A stretch of DNA of 64,000 nucleotides, taken from Dielma fastidiosa. GTDB lineage: Bacteria; Bacillota_I; Bacilli_A; Erysipelotrichales; Erysipelotrichaceae. This document shows, one piece after another, positions 16,277 to 26,486 of the stretch (its first letter is position 1; every line of letters starts with the position of its first letter). The stretch covers positions 62,001 through 126,000 of the forward strand of contig NZ_HE578925.1 in NCBI RefSeq assembly GCF_000313565.1, written 5' to 3'. A program made the translations under genes and the position numbers. The notes beneath the pieces were generated by a model that searched no databases, was not told the origin of the DNA, and saw only the letters and a program-made list of their open reading frames with translations.

Positions 16277-17768
16277 CTTTCTGACTGATTTCTTTCCGCT
16301 GATTTTAATTACCTTGATTGGCTTGCTGAAGCTGAAACTGATCAATGTTAATTTAGGCGAAGAATTATCAGGAATGAATACCCTTTATGTAAATATTATG
16401 ACCTATCTTTCAATTATGGATGGCGGTCTGGCCTCGGCTTTGATCTTTAGGCTTTATAAACCCATTGCCGATAGTGATACGGATAAAATCAGCGCCCTTG
16501 TAAGCGGCGGTAAACGTATATTTAATTTGATTGGTGCGGCGATGCTGGTCATTGGCATCGTTGTTTCTTTCTTCGTATTCTTTTTCTTTAAGCGGGAAGC
16601 TGGATCAACGATTACCTATGGCTATATGCAGACTACTTTTCTGATTTATTTAATCAGCTCAGTGATTCCATATTTGGTGGTTGTCAATAAATCGTTATTT
16701 GAGGCAGGCCAGCGAAAATATGTCACAAATATGGTCTTGCAGAGCTTTATGATTTTTAAGAGTATCGTGGAAATAATTCTGCTGATGAATGGCTATGGTT
16801 TGATTGAAATGTATTTACTATTAGCTTTCTGTAATATTGCTTCTTCAATCATTATCTATTTTTTAAGTAAAAGAGCTTATCCTGAGATTAATTTCAAAGC
16901 AGAAAATAAAGATTATGAAATGCTGGGCGATGTAAAGAATCTGCTGATCCATAAGATTGGTACGATGGTTGCTTATAATATTGATTCGATGATTATCGGT
17001 GTTGTGTTAGGGATGGCGGTGGTGCCGTTTTATACCGCTTATCAATATATTACCGATAATCTAATGACGATGATTGGTAAGATTACATACAGTGTGACGG
17101 CGGGTGTCGGTGATTTGCTGGCACGGGATAAAAAACGGGCATTTGAAGTATTTAATGAATTAAATAATCTGTCTTTCTTTATTGCAAGCATTGTTTGTGT
17201 ACCGCTTGTATTAGTAATTAATCAGTTTATTGACGTCTGGCAGCCAGGCTTATTTAATACGAATTGGGCCATGGCAATCTGTTTTGTGCTGCAGCTGTTT
17301 TATTATGTAATTCGTATGCCGCTGACAACCTATACGAACGCGGCGGGTCTGTTTAAGGAAACCCGTTTGTGTCCGATTATTGAGTGCGCGGTCAATCTTA
17401 CTTTATCTTTAACATTGATTAATATTATCGGCTTGCCGGGTGTATTGATTGCGACTTTTATCGCTTATCTGGTATCTGATTATTTTATCAAGCCAAGAAT
17501 CATTTATCATCAAGTATTTGATGAAAAAGTTATGCCATACTATGGTAAGAATCTGTTATTTATCGCATTAATTATTATTCTGTCTCTGGGCTTTGTGAAT
17601 GTACTGCCTTTCTTTGATTTCAGCGGTTATCTGAGCTGGTTTGTCAGTTCATGTATTCTGTTTATACTGAATTTTGTGATTGTTTTTGCGGTCTATAAAA
17701 TCAGCGGACAAGCAAACTTTATGAATCGTGTATTCGATATGATTAAAAGAAGGGTGGGTAAGGCATGA
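16251..17768 (+). CDS. Polysaccharide flippase (Wzx/MOP superfamily)
   Basis: A 505-residue integral membrane protein with about 12-14 hydrophobic segments, matching lipid-linked oligosaccharide translocases of the MOP superfamily. AAAGGAG lies upstream of the ATG at 16251 within the end of licD, giving a 26-nt overlap. It is expected to move the undecaprenyl-linked repeat unit made by the following glycosyltransferases across the membrane. Its stop overlaps the next start codon. Confidence 0.85.
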   Translation: MRTKRALYNFLTDFFPLILITLIGLLKLKLINVNLGEELSGMNTLYVNIMTYLSIMDGGLASALIFRLYKPIADSDTDKISALVSGGKRIFNLIGAAMLVIGIVVSFFVFFFFKREAGSTITYGYMQTTFLIYLISSVIPYLVVVNKSLFEAGQRKYVTNMVLQSFMIFKSIVEIILLMNGYGLIEMYLLLAFCNIASSIIIYFLSKRAYPEINFKAENKDYEMLGDVKNLLIHKIGTMVAYNIDSMIIGVVLGMAVVPFYTAYQYITDNLMTMIGKITYSVTAGVGDLLARDKKRAFEVFNELNNLSFFIASIVCVPLVLVINQFIDVWQPGLFNTNWAMAICFVLQLFYYVIRMPLTTYTNAAGLFKETRLCPIIECAVNLTLSLTLINIIGLPGVLIATFIAYLVSDYFIKPRIIYHQVFDEKVMPYYGKNLLFIALIIILSLGFVNVLPFFDFSGYLSWFVSSCILFILNFVIVFAVYKISGQANFMNRVFDMIKRRVGKA

Positions 17769-18724
17769 AGCTGAGTATCTTAATTACGGCTTATAATGCG
17801 GAGTCTACCTTAAAGCGCTGTATTGACTCACTGATTCCTTCATTAAATGAAGAGATTGAGATTATTGTGGTGGATGACGGCAGTCAGGATAAGACAGCGC
17901 AGATTCTGTTGGAGTATGAGCAGATTAAAGTCATACATCAGCAAAACGGCGGTGTTTCTAAAGCCCGCAATACAGCCTTGGATGCAGCTGCAGGTGAATA
18001 TATCACCTATCTTGATTCTGATGATTTTGCGGTGGCAAAGGCTTATCCAAATCTGCTGCAGCAGGCGGTGGATACGAAGAGTGATATTCTTCTTTATGAT
18101 GCTTATTTTGACTGGGGATCACATCAGGAATATTTTGACATGGGTCATCATTTTCCTGCCGGTTCCTTAACGCCGGCCCAATATGTGCTTTGTGATCCAT
18201 GTCCATGGAATAAACTGATGAAGCGTTCATTATTTACAGATCATCAACTGCATTTTGCAGAGGGGATGATTTATGAGGATTATGCGCTGATTCCGCAGCT
18301 GGCAAACTGGGCTGAAACGATTACCTATGTTAAAAAGCCATATATTCATTATTGGCAGTCAGCATGTTCAATTATGCGCGGTGAAGGTTACCGTGAAAAA
18401 AGCAAAGATATTTTAAAGGCCTCAGAGTTATTGATTAATGGTCTTGAACTGCAGCGTTTTCATGATGAAGCAGAAGCGGTGGTTTATGAACATATGCTGC
18501 AAAACAGCAGCCGCTATTTTCTTGAACATGATCATTTAGAAGTGATCGATGAGATTGCTGACTTAATGAAGCAGTATTTTCCTCAGTGGCATAAGAATCC
18601 GTATATTGCTCAGCGTTCAAAAAAGGAACGGCTGATTGGTTGGTTATTTTATAAGCATCAGGCAAAACTGGTAAAGAAACTGGTAGCCTCAAAACAGAAA
18701 ATTAGGAGTGAAGTGAATGATTAA
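17765..18724 (+). CDS. Family 2 glycosyltransferase
   Basis: A 319-residue cytosolic GT-A fold enzyme. ITAYNAESTL is followed by VVDDGSQDKT (nucleotide-sugar binding) and YLDSDDF (metal-binding acids), then the DPCPWNKLMKR and YEDYALIP acceptor-side motifs common in capsule GT2 enzymes. It starts in an ATGA overlap with the flippase gene and ends overlapping the polymerase gene. The donor sugar is unknown. Confidence 0.88.
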   Translation: MKLSILITAYNAESTLKRCIDSLIPSLNEEIEIIVVDDGSQDKTAQILLEYEQIKVIHQQNGGVSKARNTALDAAAGEYITYLDSDDFAVAKAYPNLLQQAVDTKSDILLYDAYFDWGSHQEYFDMGHHFPAGSLTPAQYVLCDPCPWNKLMKRSLFTDHQLHFAEGMIYEDYALIPQLANWAETITYVKKPYIHYWQSACSIMRGEGYREKSKDILKASELLINGLELQRFHDEAEAVVYEHMLQNSSRYFLEHDHLEVIDEIADLMKQYFPQWHKNPYIAQRSKKERLIGWLFYKHQAKLVKKLVASKQKIRSEVND

Positions 18725-20213
18725 GAAGCTGAATAATCTTAAATTTGAAAAATATCTAATGTTTGTGCTGATACTGCAGCCGCTGTTAGATATATACCGT
18801 ACTTTTTTTCAGGACAGCATCAGTGTTGCCGGTTTCGCAATCGAAGAACTGATTAATATCGGTTTAATTGGCTTTGTTGCCCTTATGGCGCTGCTTCATT
18901 TGATTGAAGCTAAGGATAAAAAGCATCTGCTGATGTATGGCGCCTACTTTGCTGTACTGGCTGTTTATTTGGGTTTGCATGTCATAAATACCGGAAAATT
19001 TGATGTTTCCATAATTCCTGAATTAGCGAAGGATAAGAGCTGGCTGCGTGATGTTTATTACATTATGCGAGCCTATGTCATGCCAATCACATTGATGATT
19101 TCGATATTTACTTTAGGCATGGATAATAATTCATTTATGAATGCGATTAAGATGGTATCATTGATCATGTCAGCGGTGATTGTGATTACTAATGTTACCG
19201 GCATTTCCTTAGTCTCTTACAGCACTGAAAATGAACGCATATTAGGCGGTATCTTTTCGTGGGGTTCTCTGCATGCCGATTCAGAGTTTGAGCTATATTC
19301 ATCCCGAGGCTTTTTCTATTCTGCCAATCAGATAAGCTCATTGATGTTTGCGATGATGCCGCTGATTGTTGCGGAATGTATCGCAAAGTTCAATTGGAAG
19401 AATTTTGGCTTAGTGATTCTGCAGTCATTGGCAATGCTGATGATCGGCACAAAAACAGCCGCCCAGGGGACATTGATCATCTTGGCTGTAATGATAGCGG
19501 GTACCTTGGTGCTGCATCTGCTGAAATTTGAAAAAATCAAGAATAAAAAGGTATTGCCCTTATTAGTTGTGGTACTGGTGGCTTCCTTTGGCTTATATAC
19601 GAAATCACCATCTAAGCTAAGAATTGACTATATGAAATATCTCGATTTGAATCCGGATCGTGAGGAAAAAGAAGAATTACCGCCGATGAGTGACAATGAA
19701 ATGGTTAATTACATCAATCATGAATATTGGTTCTATTATGTTAATGGTGAATATCTTGAACAATATCCGGTAGCGGATAATCTCGATTTCTGGGTAAAGG
19801 TCATCACTCGTGACCGTCGTCTGAACCGTGATAACCGTAATTTTAAAACTTTTATGATTAATGATATCATTGCTAAAAATGATAATCCAATGGATAAATA
19901 TTTGGGTATCGGTTATACATCCGGCGTTCCTTATACAGAAAGAGATTATGTCTTTGAATATTACATTTTTGGCATCGGCGGTGTAGTGCTGCTGATACTG
20001 CCGTTTATCGGGGTTGTTCTGCTGGCCTTAATTCGAATTCTAAAAGACATGAAGCATCATGCGAATGGATTGAATCTGGCGCTTGGGGTGGCACTCTGTG
20101 CTTATTTTGTGACCGCTTATATTGCCGGTCATACCTTTGGCAAGCTGTTGAATATGATTTTTATGGCATATTATGGGGCCATGCTTTTATTGAATACAAA
20201 GCGGGAGGGATAG
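18717..20213 (+). CDS. O-antigen polymerase/ligase-like membrane protein
   Basis: A 498-residue membrane protein with roughly 11-12 hydrophobic segments and one long extracytoplasmic loop (about residues 300-400, rich in charged and aromatic residues). This is the topology of Wzy polymerases and WaaL-type ligases. The segment RGFFYSANQISSLM before the loop fits that superfamily. It presumably polymerises the repeat unit or joins it to a carrier. AGGAG precedes the ATG. Confidence 0.75.
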   Translation: MIKKLNNLKFEKYLMFVLILQPLLDIYRTFFQDSISVAGFAIEELINIGLIGFVALMALLHLIEAKDKKHLLMYGAYFAVLAVYLGLHVINTGKFDVSIIPELAKDKSWLRDVYYIMRAYVMPITLMISIFTLGMDNNSFMNAIKMVSLIMSAVIVITNVTGISLVSYSTENERILGGIFSWGSLHADSEFELYSSRGFFYSANQISSLMFAMMPLIVAECIAKFNWKNFGLVILQSLAMLMIGTKTAAQGTLIILAVMIAGTLVLHLLKFEKIKNKKVLPLLVVVLVASFGLYTKSPSKLRIDYMKYLDLNPDREEKEELPPMSDNEMVNYINHEYWFYYVNGEYLEQYPVADNLDFWVKVITRDRRLNRDNRNFKTFMINDIIAKNDNPMDKYLGIGYTSGVPYTERDYVFEYYIFGIGGVVLLILPFIGVVLLALIRILKDMKHHANGLNLALGVALCAYFVTAYIAGHTFGKLLNMIFMAYYGAMLLLNTKREG

Positions 20214-20214
20214 C

Positions 20215-21372
20215 ATGAAACTATTGTTTCTCCAGAATGTTTATGATGCCATGGGCGGTTCTTTTATGGTTAACTGCTCACTGGCCAGAAAATTTCTTCA
20301 TGAGGGTCATGAAGTCTTTTTCGTATCGTTACGTTCCAGCGGCCGCAGTGATTTGCTGCCATATCCCAACACGGCCAAAAAGCTTGTGATAAATGCGGAT
20401 GAAATATGGGATACACCGCTGTTGAGCGATGCGCTGAAAATGTTTAAGGGAGGCCATTTATTGCGGGGGATGAGGCAGGTTAAAGACCGCCGTCATTTTG
20501 ATCTTTCCCTAAAGCTGGACTTTGAAAAGTGTAAGCTGGAGATTGGCAAAATAGATCCTGATTTTATTATCTGTTCACATTATGAATGCTTAGAAGCGGT
20601 ACCGACGGCTTATTTGAAAAAGACGATCAATCACTATCATACGACGTTTAATCAGGTCGAAGCGCACCGTACCCAGCTGCCGTTTTTTAAAAAGTACAAT
20701 GATCGTGTCGGCCGTCTGCTTTGGCTGAGTGACGCGACTTGCAAGCGGGCTAAAGCGGCCGGTTTATCGAATTCTTCCTATATCTATAATCCGATTAATT
20801 TTGAATCATTAGAAGAAAGTACATGCATGAGCAATCATGCGTTGTTTATCGGACGCTTTTCATCAGAGAAGCGCGTAGATTTATTGGTCAAGCTGTTTGA
20901 TGAAACGATCCGCGAATACAAGATTAATTACTGGGAGCTTGATTTAGTAGGCATGGGTGAATTAAGTGATGAAGTTAAAGAAGTCATGCAGCGCAATCCA
21001 CATATTCATTATCTGGGACCTACCGCTGACCCTAAATCGGCATATCTGAATAGTTCATTGCTATTGCTGGCCTCGGAGTATGAAGGCTTTGCTTTGGTCG
21101 TGCTGGAAGCAAATGAATGCGGTGTGCCTTGTCTGGCCTTTGATTTTGGTGAAGCCGCGAAGGAAGAAATCATCCATGGTGAAACTGGATATTTAATTGT
21201 TCAAAATGATGTTGAGGCTTATAAAAAAGCCATGGCACAAATCATGATTGATGAAGCACTGCGTCTTAAACTGGGCAGTGCCAGTAAAGAATTTGCAAAG
21301 CAATTTCATATGTCAGCCATCTATCAGCAATGGCTTGAATTGTTTGATGAATTAAAGGAGAGCAACGGATGA
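20215..21372 (+). CDS. Family 4 glycosyltransferase
   Basis: A 385-residue GT-B retaining glycosyltransferase. The N domain opens with FLQNVYDAMGGS. The C domain has LFIGRFSSEKRVDLL and the family signature SEYEGFALVVLEANECGVP with the conserved E-X7-E acids. It follows the polymerase gene by one nucleotide with GGGAGGG upstream of the ATG. Donor and acceptor are unknown. Confidence 0.88.
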   Translation: MKLLFLQNVYDAMGGSFMVNCSLARKFLHEGHEVFFVSLRSSGRSDLLPYPNTAKKLVINADEIWDTPLLSDALKMFKGGHLLRGMRQVKDRRHFDLSLKLDFEKCKLEIGKIDPDFIICSHYECLEAVPTAYLKKTINHYHTTFNQVEAHRTQLPFFKKYNDRVGRLLWLSDATCKRAKAAGLSNSSYIYNPINFESLEESTCMSNHALFIGRFSSEKRVDLLVKLFDETIREYKINYWELDLVGMGELSDEVKEVMQRNPHIHYLGPTADPKSAYLNSSLLLLASEYEGFALVVLEANECGVPCLAFDFGEAAKEEIIHGETGYLIVQNDVEAYKKAMAQIMIDEALRLKLGSASKEFAKQFHMSAIYQQWLELFDELKESNG

Positions 21373-22322
21373 AAAAGCTAAGTCTGGTGATACCGGTATA
21401 TAATGTAGAAGCCTATCTGCGTGAGTGCTTAGATTCAGTGTTATCACAAAAGAACGTTGAGATGGAAGTAATATTAGTGAATGATGGCTCAACCGATGGC
21501 TCTAAGTTAATTCTGGAAGAATATGTCAGTAAATATCCTGAATTATTCATTCTCGTTGATAAACAAAATGGCGGATTGGGGGATGCCCGCAACTGCGGTG
21601 CTGCCAAGGCACAGGGTGAGTATCTTGCCTTTCTTGACAGTGACGATTTTTATGAGCCTGACGTACTGTCCAAATTAATTGAATTTGCGGACGTTCAGCA
21701 AGCGGATTTGGTTAATTTTGATTACTATGAATATTATAGTGAGGATCATAAAGAAAAACGTGGTGCGCTGCCTAAAGAATTTGACGCAATGACTTCTAAA
21801 ACATACTTATTAGCTAATCCATGCGCTTGGAATAAGCTAATTAAACGTTCATGCTATGAAGCGAATCAGACAATGTTTCCAGCTAGAATCTGGTACGAAG
21901 ATATTGCGACAACTCCCGCTTATGTTAAGGTTTGCAAGCATATTATCCATTATCCAAAACCATTAGTTAATTATCGCCAGCGTACTGATTCCATTACATC
22001 TAAAAGTACCTTTTCTGTCCGCACTTTGGAAATTATCCAGGCTATGCAGCGGACGATCGATGCTTTTCAAGACAGCGTCTATCTGACAGAAATTGAATAT
22101 CTGTCAATCTATCAGCTCTGTTATATCGCATCCTATCGTTTTCTGGCATTTAATAAATATACTGAATTTAAAGAATGTTTAAACACCCTTAAAAGCAATT
22201 TTCCTAATTGGCAGCATAATGCCTATTATCAGGCGAAGCCATTTGCTTTCAGATTATATTGTGAAAGTCTGATGAAAGGGCATTTTACCTTTGCAAAGCT
22301 GTTGATTAAGCTGCGCGGATAG
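21369..22322 (+). CDS. Family 2 glycosyltransferase
   Basis: A 317-residue GT-A enzyme with VIPVYNVEAYLREC, VNDGSTDGS, GGLGDARN and FLDSDDF motifs and the ANPCAWNKLIKR/WYEDIAT acceptor region. It is the second of three GT2 enzymes here and overlaps the GT4 gene as ATGA. Probably it adds one residue of the repeat unit. Confidence 0.9.
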   Translation: MKKLSLVIPVYNVEAYLRECLDSVLSQKNVEMEVILVNDGSTDGSKLILEEYVSKYPELFILVDKQNGGLGDARNCGAAKAQGEYLAFLDSDDFYEPDVLSKLIEFADVQQADLVNFDYYEYYSEDHKEKRGALPKEFDAMTSKTYLLANPCAWNKLIKRSCYEANQTMFPARIWYEDIATTPAYVKVCKHIIHYPKPLVNYRQRTDSITSKSTFSVRTLEIIQAMQRTIDAFQDSVYLTEIEYLSIYQLCYIASYRFLAFNKYTEFKECLNTLKSNFPNWQHNAYYQAKPFAFRLYCESLMKGHFTFAKLLIKLRG

Positions 22323-22330
22323 GAGGAGTT

Positions 22331-23302
22331 ATGAAATTAAGTGTTATTGTACCGGTTTATAATACTGAACGATATTTAAGAAAATGTCTTGATTCAATTT
22401 TAGCACAGACATTTACCGATTATGAAATCATAATTGTGAATGATGCAAGTCCGGATCAATCACAGGTGATTATTGATGAATATATGCAGGTGCATTCTTG
22501 TATTACTTGTATTAAGAAACCCAACGGCGGTATATCAGATGCCCGCAATGCTGGGTTGAAGATTGCCGGCGGTGAATATATCAGTTTTATTGACAGTGAT
22601 GATTATATCCGCGAAGATATGTTTGAAAAGATGATTAAAAAAGCTGAAAGTGAAGATTTTGATTTAGTATGCTGCGACATGGACTATATTTTTGAGAATG
22701 GCAAGACAAAAACAGTATCCAGTCATATTGAAAGCGATCTGCATGATTTTGAAGCAATCAAGGAAAGCATGACACGTATTTATCCCGCACCTTGGAATAA
22801 AATTTATCATCGCCGTTTGTTTGACCATGGCGTGCGTTTTACCAAGGGTGTCTGGTATGAGGATATGGAATTCATTTATCGGCTGTATCCTTATATAAAA
22901 TCAATTGGAACCGTAAAGGAGCCTTTTAATCAATACGTTCAGCATCCAGGTGCTATTACTTATACTTATGATGAGCGGCTGTTTGATTACATCAAGAATT
23001 GGCAGCATATTCTTTCTGATTATGAAAAGCTTGGCTTGATGGCAAGCTATCATGATGAGTTGGAATTCAGCTGTGTCAGGTATTTGTATGCGACCTTCAT
23101 TAAGCGGGCAGCCAATTATTCTGATAAGAAGCTATTTGATCAAGCTGTAGACAAAGCGATGGCAATGATCCATGAACGCTTTCCTGATTATAAGAAAAAT
23201 AAATATTTTAAAGGTGCCGGTCTTAAAGGCCTGTATCTGCTGACATTTAATCGCTTGACTGCTAATCTGGTTTATTACAAGACAGTCAATAAATTGGGGT
23301 AA
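22331..23302 (+). CDS. Family 2 glycosyltransferase
   Basis: A 323-residue GT-A enzyme close in layout to its upstream neighbour: VIVPVYNTERYLRKCL, VNDASPDQS, GGISDARN, FIDSDDY, then YPAPWNKIYHR and WYEDMEF. AGGAGG is 6 nt before the ATG. The two neighbours may come from an old tandem duplication. Confidence 0.9.
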   Translation: MKLSVIVPVYNTERYLRKCLDSILAQTFTDYEIIIVNDASPDQSQVIIDEYMQVHSCITCIKKPNGGISDARNAGLKIAGGEYISFIDSDDYIREDMFEKMIKKAESEDFDLVCCDMDYIFENGKTKTVSSHIESDLHDFEAIKESMTRIYPAPWNKIYHRRLFDHGVRFTKGVWYEDMEFIYRLYPYIKSIGTVKEPFNQYVQHPGAITYTYDERLFDYIKNWQHILSDYEKLGLMASYHDELEFSCVRYLYATFIKRAANYSDKKLFDQAVDKAMAMIHERFPDYKKNKYFKGAGLKGLYLLTFNRLTANLVYYKTVNKLG

Positions 23303-23307
23303 AGGTT

Positions 23308-23781
23308 ATGAAACACAAAGTTTTATTTATTTCCAGCACCGGCGGTCATTTGAATGAATTGCTGCAGCTGAAGGCATTGTTTGATGATACGGATTTTCAT
23401 TTGATTACTGAGAAAACAAAGAGCAATATGAAGCTAAAGGAACAGTATCCCGGCCGTGTAGATTATCTGGTCTATGGCAGCAAGGATCATTTATTAGCCT
23501 ATTGTTTTAAATTTCCGTATAATATTTTGAAAAGCTTCTGCTTCTGGCTCAAGCTGCGTCCGGAATTCATTGTCAGCACCGGCGCTCATACAGCAGTGCC
23601 AATGTGCTATATCGGGAAGCTGTTTGGCAGTAAGATCATCTATCTTGAGACTTTTGCTAATATTAAGACTAAGTCATTATCTGGAAAATTAGTCTATCCC
23701 ATTGCGGATCTGTTTTTAGTACAGTGGGAAAGCATGCTGGAATGCTATCCAAAGGCAGTGTATGTTGGAGGTGTTTATTGA
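23308..23781 (+). CDS. PssD/Alg14-like glycosyltransferase subunit
   Basis: A 157-residue protein resembling the membrane-anchoring N-terminal half of a split GT-B enzyme (Alg14/PssD): LFISSTGGHLNELLQL, an ITEKTK loop, STGAHTAVPM and IYLETFANIKTKSLSGKL. It works only with the catalytic PssE partner encoded next, whose ATG shares the last base of this gene's stop codon. Confidence 0.88.
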   Translation: MKHKVLFISSTGGHLNELLQLKALFDDTDFHLITEKTKSNMKLKEQYPGRVDYLVYGSKDHLLAYCFKFPYNILKSFCFWLKLRPEFIVSTGAHTAVPMCYIGKLFGSKIIYLETFANIKTKSLSGKLVYPIADLFLVQWESMLECYPKAVYVGGVY

Positions 23782-24260
23782 TGATTTTAGTAATACTTGG
23801 AACACAGGATAAACCCTTTACACGGCTTCTGCAAGCCTTGGATGAACAAAAAAAAAGCCATCTAATCAACGATGAATTAATTGTTCAGGCAGGCTGTACG
23901 AAGCTTGATACCGATTCGATGAAATTGTTTGATTTATTGCCGATCGACGAGTTTGACCGGCTGATCAATGAGGCTGATGTTGTGATTACACATGCCGGCG
24001 TCGGTTCCATTCTTTCCGCATTAAAAAAGGGAAAGAAGGTTATCGCATGTGCGAGACTGTCAAAATACGGTGAGCATACAAATGATCATCAGTTACAGAT
24101 TCAGGAAGAGTTTGCCAGACAGGGATATCTGATCAGCTGCAATGATTTCAGTAAAATTCATGAAATTCTTGATAAACTTGATGAATTTACACCAAATCCA
24201 TATATTTCAACGACAGAAAATGTAGTAAATGCGATAAGAGACTTTATTCAAAAGGATTAA
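23781..24260 (+). CDS. PssE/Alg13-like glycosyltransferase subunit
   Basis: A 159-residue C-terminal half of the split GT-B enzyme: VILGTQDKPFTRLL, the donor-binding ITHAGVGSI motif, ARLSKYGEHTNDHQ and an LVEEF-like end. The start at 23781 overlaps the PssD stop and has GGAGG 9 nt upstream; a longer frame beginning at 23724 would lie inside PssD and is rejected. It closes the polysaccharide operon. Confidence 0.88.
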   Translation: MILVILGTQDKPFTRLLQALDEQKKSHLINDELIVQAGCTKLDTDSMKLFDLLPIDEFDRLINEADVVITHAGVGSILSALKKGKKVIACARLSKYGEHTNDHQLQIQEEFARQGYLISCNDFSKIHEILDKLDEFTPNPYISTTENVVNAIRDFIQKD

Positions 24261-24275
24261 GTGTGTTATAATAAG

Positions 24276-24298
24276 CAATGCAATTTGCATTGTTTTTT
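24276..24298 (+). terminator. Terminator of the polysaccharide operon
   Basis: CAATGCAA / TTGCATTG stem followed by TTTTTTA. Confidence 0.8.
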
Positions 24299-24378
24299 AT
24301 TTTTTTAAAACTATTCACCTGATTTTCACAAGGGTTTGTTAAAATTCCATCAGGTATTATAAAGTTAGAGGGTGTTTT

Positions 24379-26277
24379 ATGCGTTCGAAATGCTTATTCA
24401 TATTTAATAAATTAACAGCTCTGATACAGTGGCTGCTGCCAATGCTTTTTATGTTTGTTGGCTTTTTCAGCACCGATATCATTTTGCGTTATTATACTTC
24501 GGATATCGGTTTTTATGATATTCGTCATTTAGCGCCAATGCTTTTTACTGTATGCTGGTGCTGCTTTTTAATTCTGCTGGTATATTCATTACCGCGCAAA
24601 ATCGGCCGTATTGTATATTTTATAATAGCGGTGGTATTTACATTATATGGCTGTGCCCAATATATCTATTATCAATTATTCCAAAGCTTTATTTGGTTTA
24701 ATGATTTGGCGATGGCAGGGGAAGGCAGCGATTATCTAAGCTTTGTGCTGGGCTTAATCGATAACCGGCTGCTTTCAATCTTACTGACAGGCTTAATCTG
24801 TATGGTGTTTGCGTTGATTTTCTTTCCTAAAAAGAAGAATACATTGTTTTCGCTGAGTGTTCATTCAATAATATTTGGTTTTGTGCTGATATTTTACAGT
24901 ACAATTCCAGATATGATAGGAATCCAACAGACTGAAGCACGATGGGATTCATGGCGAGATCCTCGTAATGTTTATGATCAATTCTCAAATCAGGCGTGGA
25001 TGATGCAAGTATCTGGTTTCTATGAATATATTAACCGTGATTTTTATATGACATATATTAAAACGAATTCGGTGGATCAGGCTGATTATGATTCAATCAA
25101 TGAATATTTAGATGCAAAGCCGGAAATTGAATCGAATGATATGACCGGTGTCTTTAAGGATAAGAATGTTATTTTAGTGCTGATGGAGAGCATTGATGAC
25201 TGGTTAATTTCTGATAAGTATACACCGACTATAGAATATATGATGGCTAATGGTCTGAACTTTACCGATCATTATGCGCCGATCTTTTCATCAGGGGCAA
25301 CATTTAATTCTGAATTTGCGGCCAATACGGGTACTTACTCACCGAATGGCGGTAATGCGGCTTATTCGTTCAGTAAGAATACGTTCTCACAAAGCTTGCC
25401 TAATTTATTTAAGAATGCCGGTTATTCTGTGAAATCGTTCCATTATAATGTACCTGAATTTTATAATCGAGCGATCATGCATAAGAATTTTGGCTATGAT
25501 GAATATGTATCTTTCACTGATTTATTGGGTGGTGATTATACTGCAGCATCGATTGATACTATTATTACTCAGAATGAGGAGATTTACAGCAAACTGACTG
25601 AGGGTGAGAAGTTCTTTGATTTTATTATTACTTATTCAGCCCATCTGCCTTACAGTACATATGCGGATATGTGTGCTTATCAGGTTGAAAATGAACCGGA
25701 GCTTTGGGATTATGATATGAATAATGAGACCAACTGTATCTATATGCAGGCAAAGATCACGGATAATTTCTTTAAGGAGCTGCTGGAAAGACTCAATGAA
25801 GACGGTTTGTTGGAAGATACGGTAATCATAGGGTATACCGATCATTATACTTATGGATACAGTGATACGGAGGCATTGCAGGCTTATACAGAAGCGGCCG
25901 GTTCGCCGCTAGTCGATAAGGTGCCGTTCTTTGTCTATAACTATGGCAGTGAAGAATTAGCTCAGGAAGTAACAAAGGCTAATTCAACGATTGATATTTT
26001 ACCAACAGTTGCCAATTTGTTAGGTCTTGATTACGGCAATACCTATGTTGGTTATGATATCTTTGATGATCGTTACCGCGGCTACGCTTATTTTAAAGAT
26101 TATTCATGGTATGACGGTCATACTTATTATAAAGATGGGGAAGTTGTATTTACTGATGACAGCGGTTTGACAAATATTGATGAAATGAATCGAATTGTTT
26201 CAGATAATATTAAATTTGGTGAAATGATTGTGACAGACGATTATTTTGCTTATCTGAAGAAGCATGGAAATGAGTAG
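24379..26277 (+). CDS. Lipoteichoic acid synthase-like sulfatase-fold protein
   Basis: A 632-residue membrane enzyme. Five hydrophobic segments occupy about residues 15-190, followed by an extracellular alkaline-phosphatase/sulfatase domain. The likely nucleophile is T308 in SSGATFNSEFAANTG. NVILVLMESIDDW supplies the first metal-binding acid, and GYTDHYTYG near residue 490 the histidine/aspartate ligands. This is the LtaS type of glycerolphosphate transferase; related enzymes add other phosphoglycerol groups. It has its own transcription unit directly after the LicD-containing operon, which suggests joint work on envelope polymers. Confidence 0.88.
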   Translation: MRSKCLFIFNKLTALIQWLLPMLFMFVGFFSTDIILRYYTSDIGFYDIRHLAPMLFTVCWCCFLILLVYSLPRKIGRIVYFIIAVVFTLYGCAQYIYYQLFQSFIWFNDLAMAGEGSDYLSFVLGLIDNRLLSILLTGLICMVFALIFFPKKKNTLFSLSVHSIIFGFVLIFYSTIPDMIGIQQTEARWDSWRDPRNVYDQFSNQAWMMQVSGFYEYINRDFYMTYIKTNSVDQADYDSINEYLDAKPEIESNDMTGVFKDKNVILVLMESIDDWLISDKYTPTIEYMMANGLNFTDHYAPIFSSGATFNSEFAANTGTYSPNGGNAAYSFSKNTFSQSLPNLFKNAGYSVKSFHYNVPEFYNRAIMHKNFGYDEYVSFTDLLGGDYTAASIDTIITQNEEIYSKLTEGEKFFDFIITYSAHLPYSTYADMCAYQVENEPELWDYDMNNETNCIYMQAKITDNFFKELLERLNEDGLLEDTVIIGYTDHYTYGYSDTEALQAYTEAAGSPLVDKVPFFVYNYGSEELAQEVTKANSTIDILPTVANLLGLDYGNTYVGYDIFDDRYRGYAYFKDYSWYDGHTYYKDGEVVFTDDSGLTNIDEMNRIVSDNIKFGEMIVTDDYFAYLKKHGNE

Positions 26278-26288
26278 ATAATCTAATT

Positions 26289-26340
26289 AGACTATGACTT
26301 TAAAGAAATATAATTTCTGATAAGGTTGTAGTCTTTTTTT
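26289..26340 (+). terminator. Terminator after the LtaS-like gene
   Basis: AGACTATGAC pairs imperfectly with GTTGTAGTCT and runs into eight Ts. Confidence 0.65.
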
Positions 26341-26356
26341 GAGCATAAAAGAAAAA

Positions 26357-26401
26357 GCATCTTTAAGCGCAGGTTTGACCTTGCAGCTAAAGATGCCTTT
26401 T
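26357..26401 (+). terminator. Second hairpin downstream of the LtaS-like gene
   Basis: GCATCTTTA and TAAAGATGC pair exactly; an inner AGGT/ACCT stem lies between them, and CTTTT follows. It may be a backup terminator, also readable on the minus strand. Confidence 0.6.
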
Positions 26402-26486
26402 GCTAATAATAAATCTTTTACAAAATAATTATTACAATCCACAGAGTAAATTACTCTATAAATAAGATAACATAAAAATTGTATTA

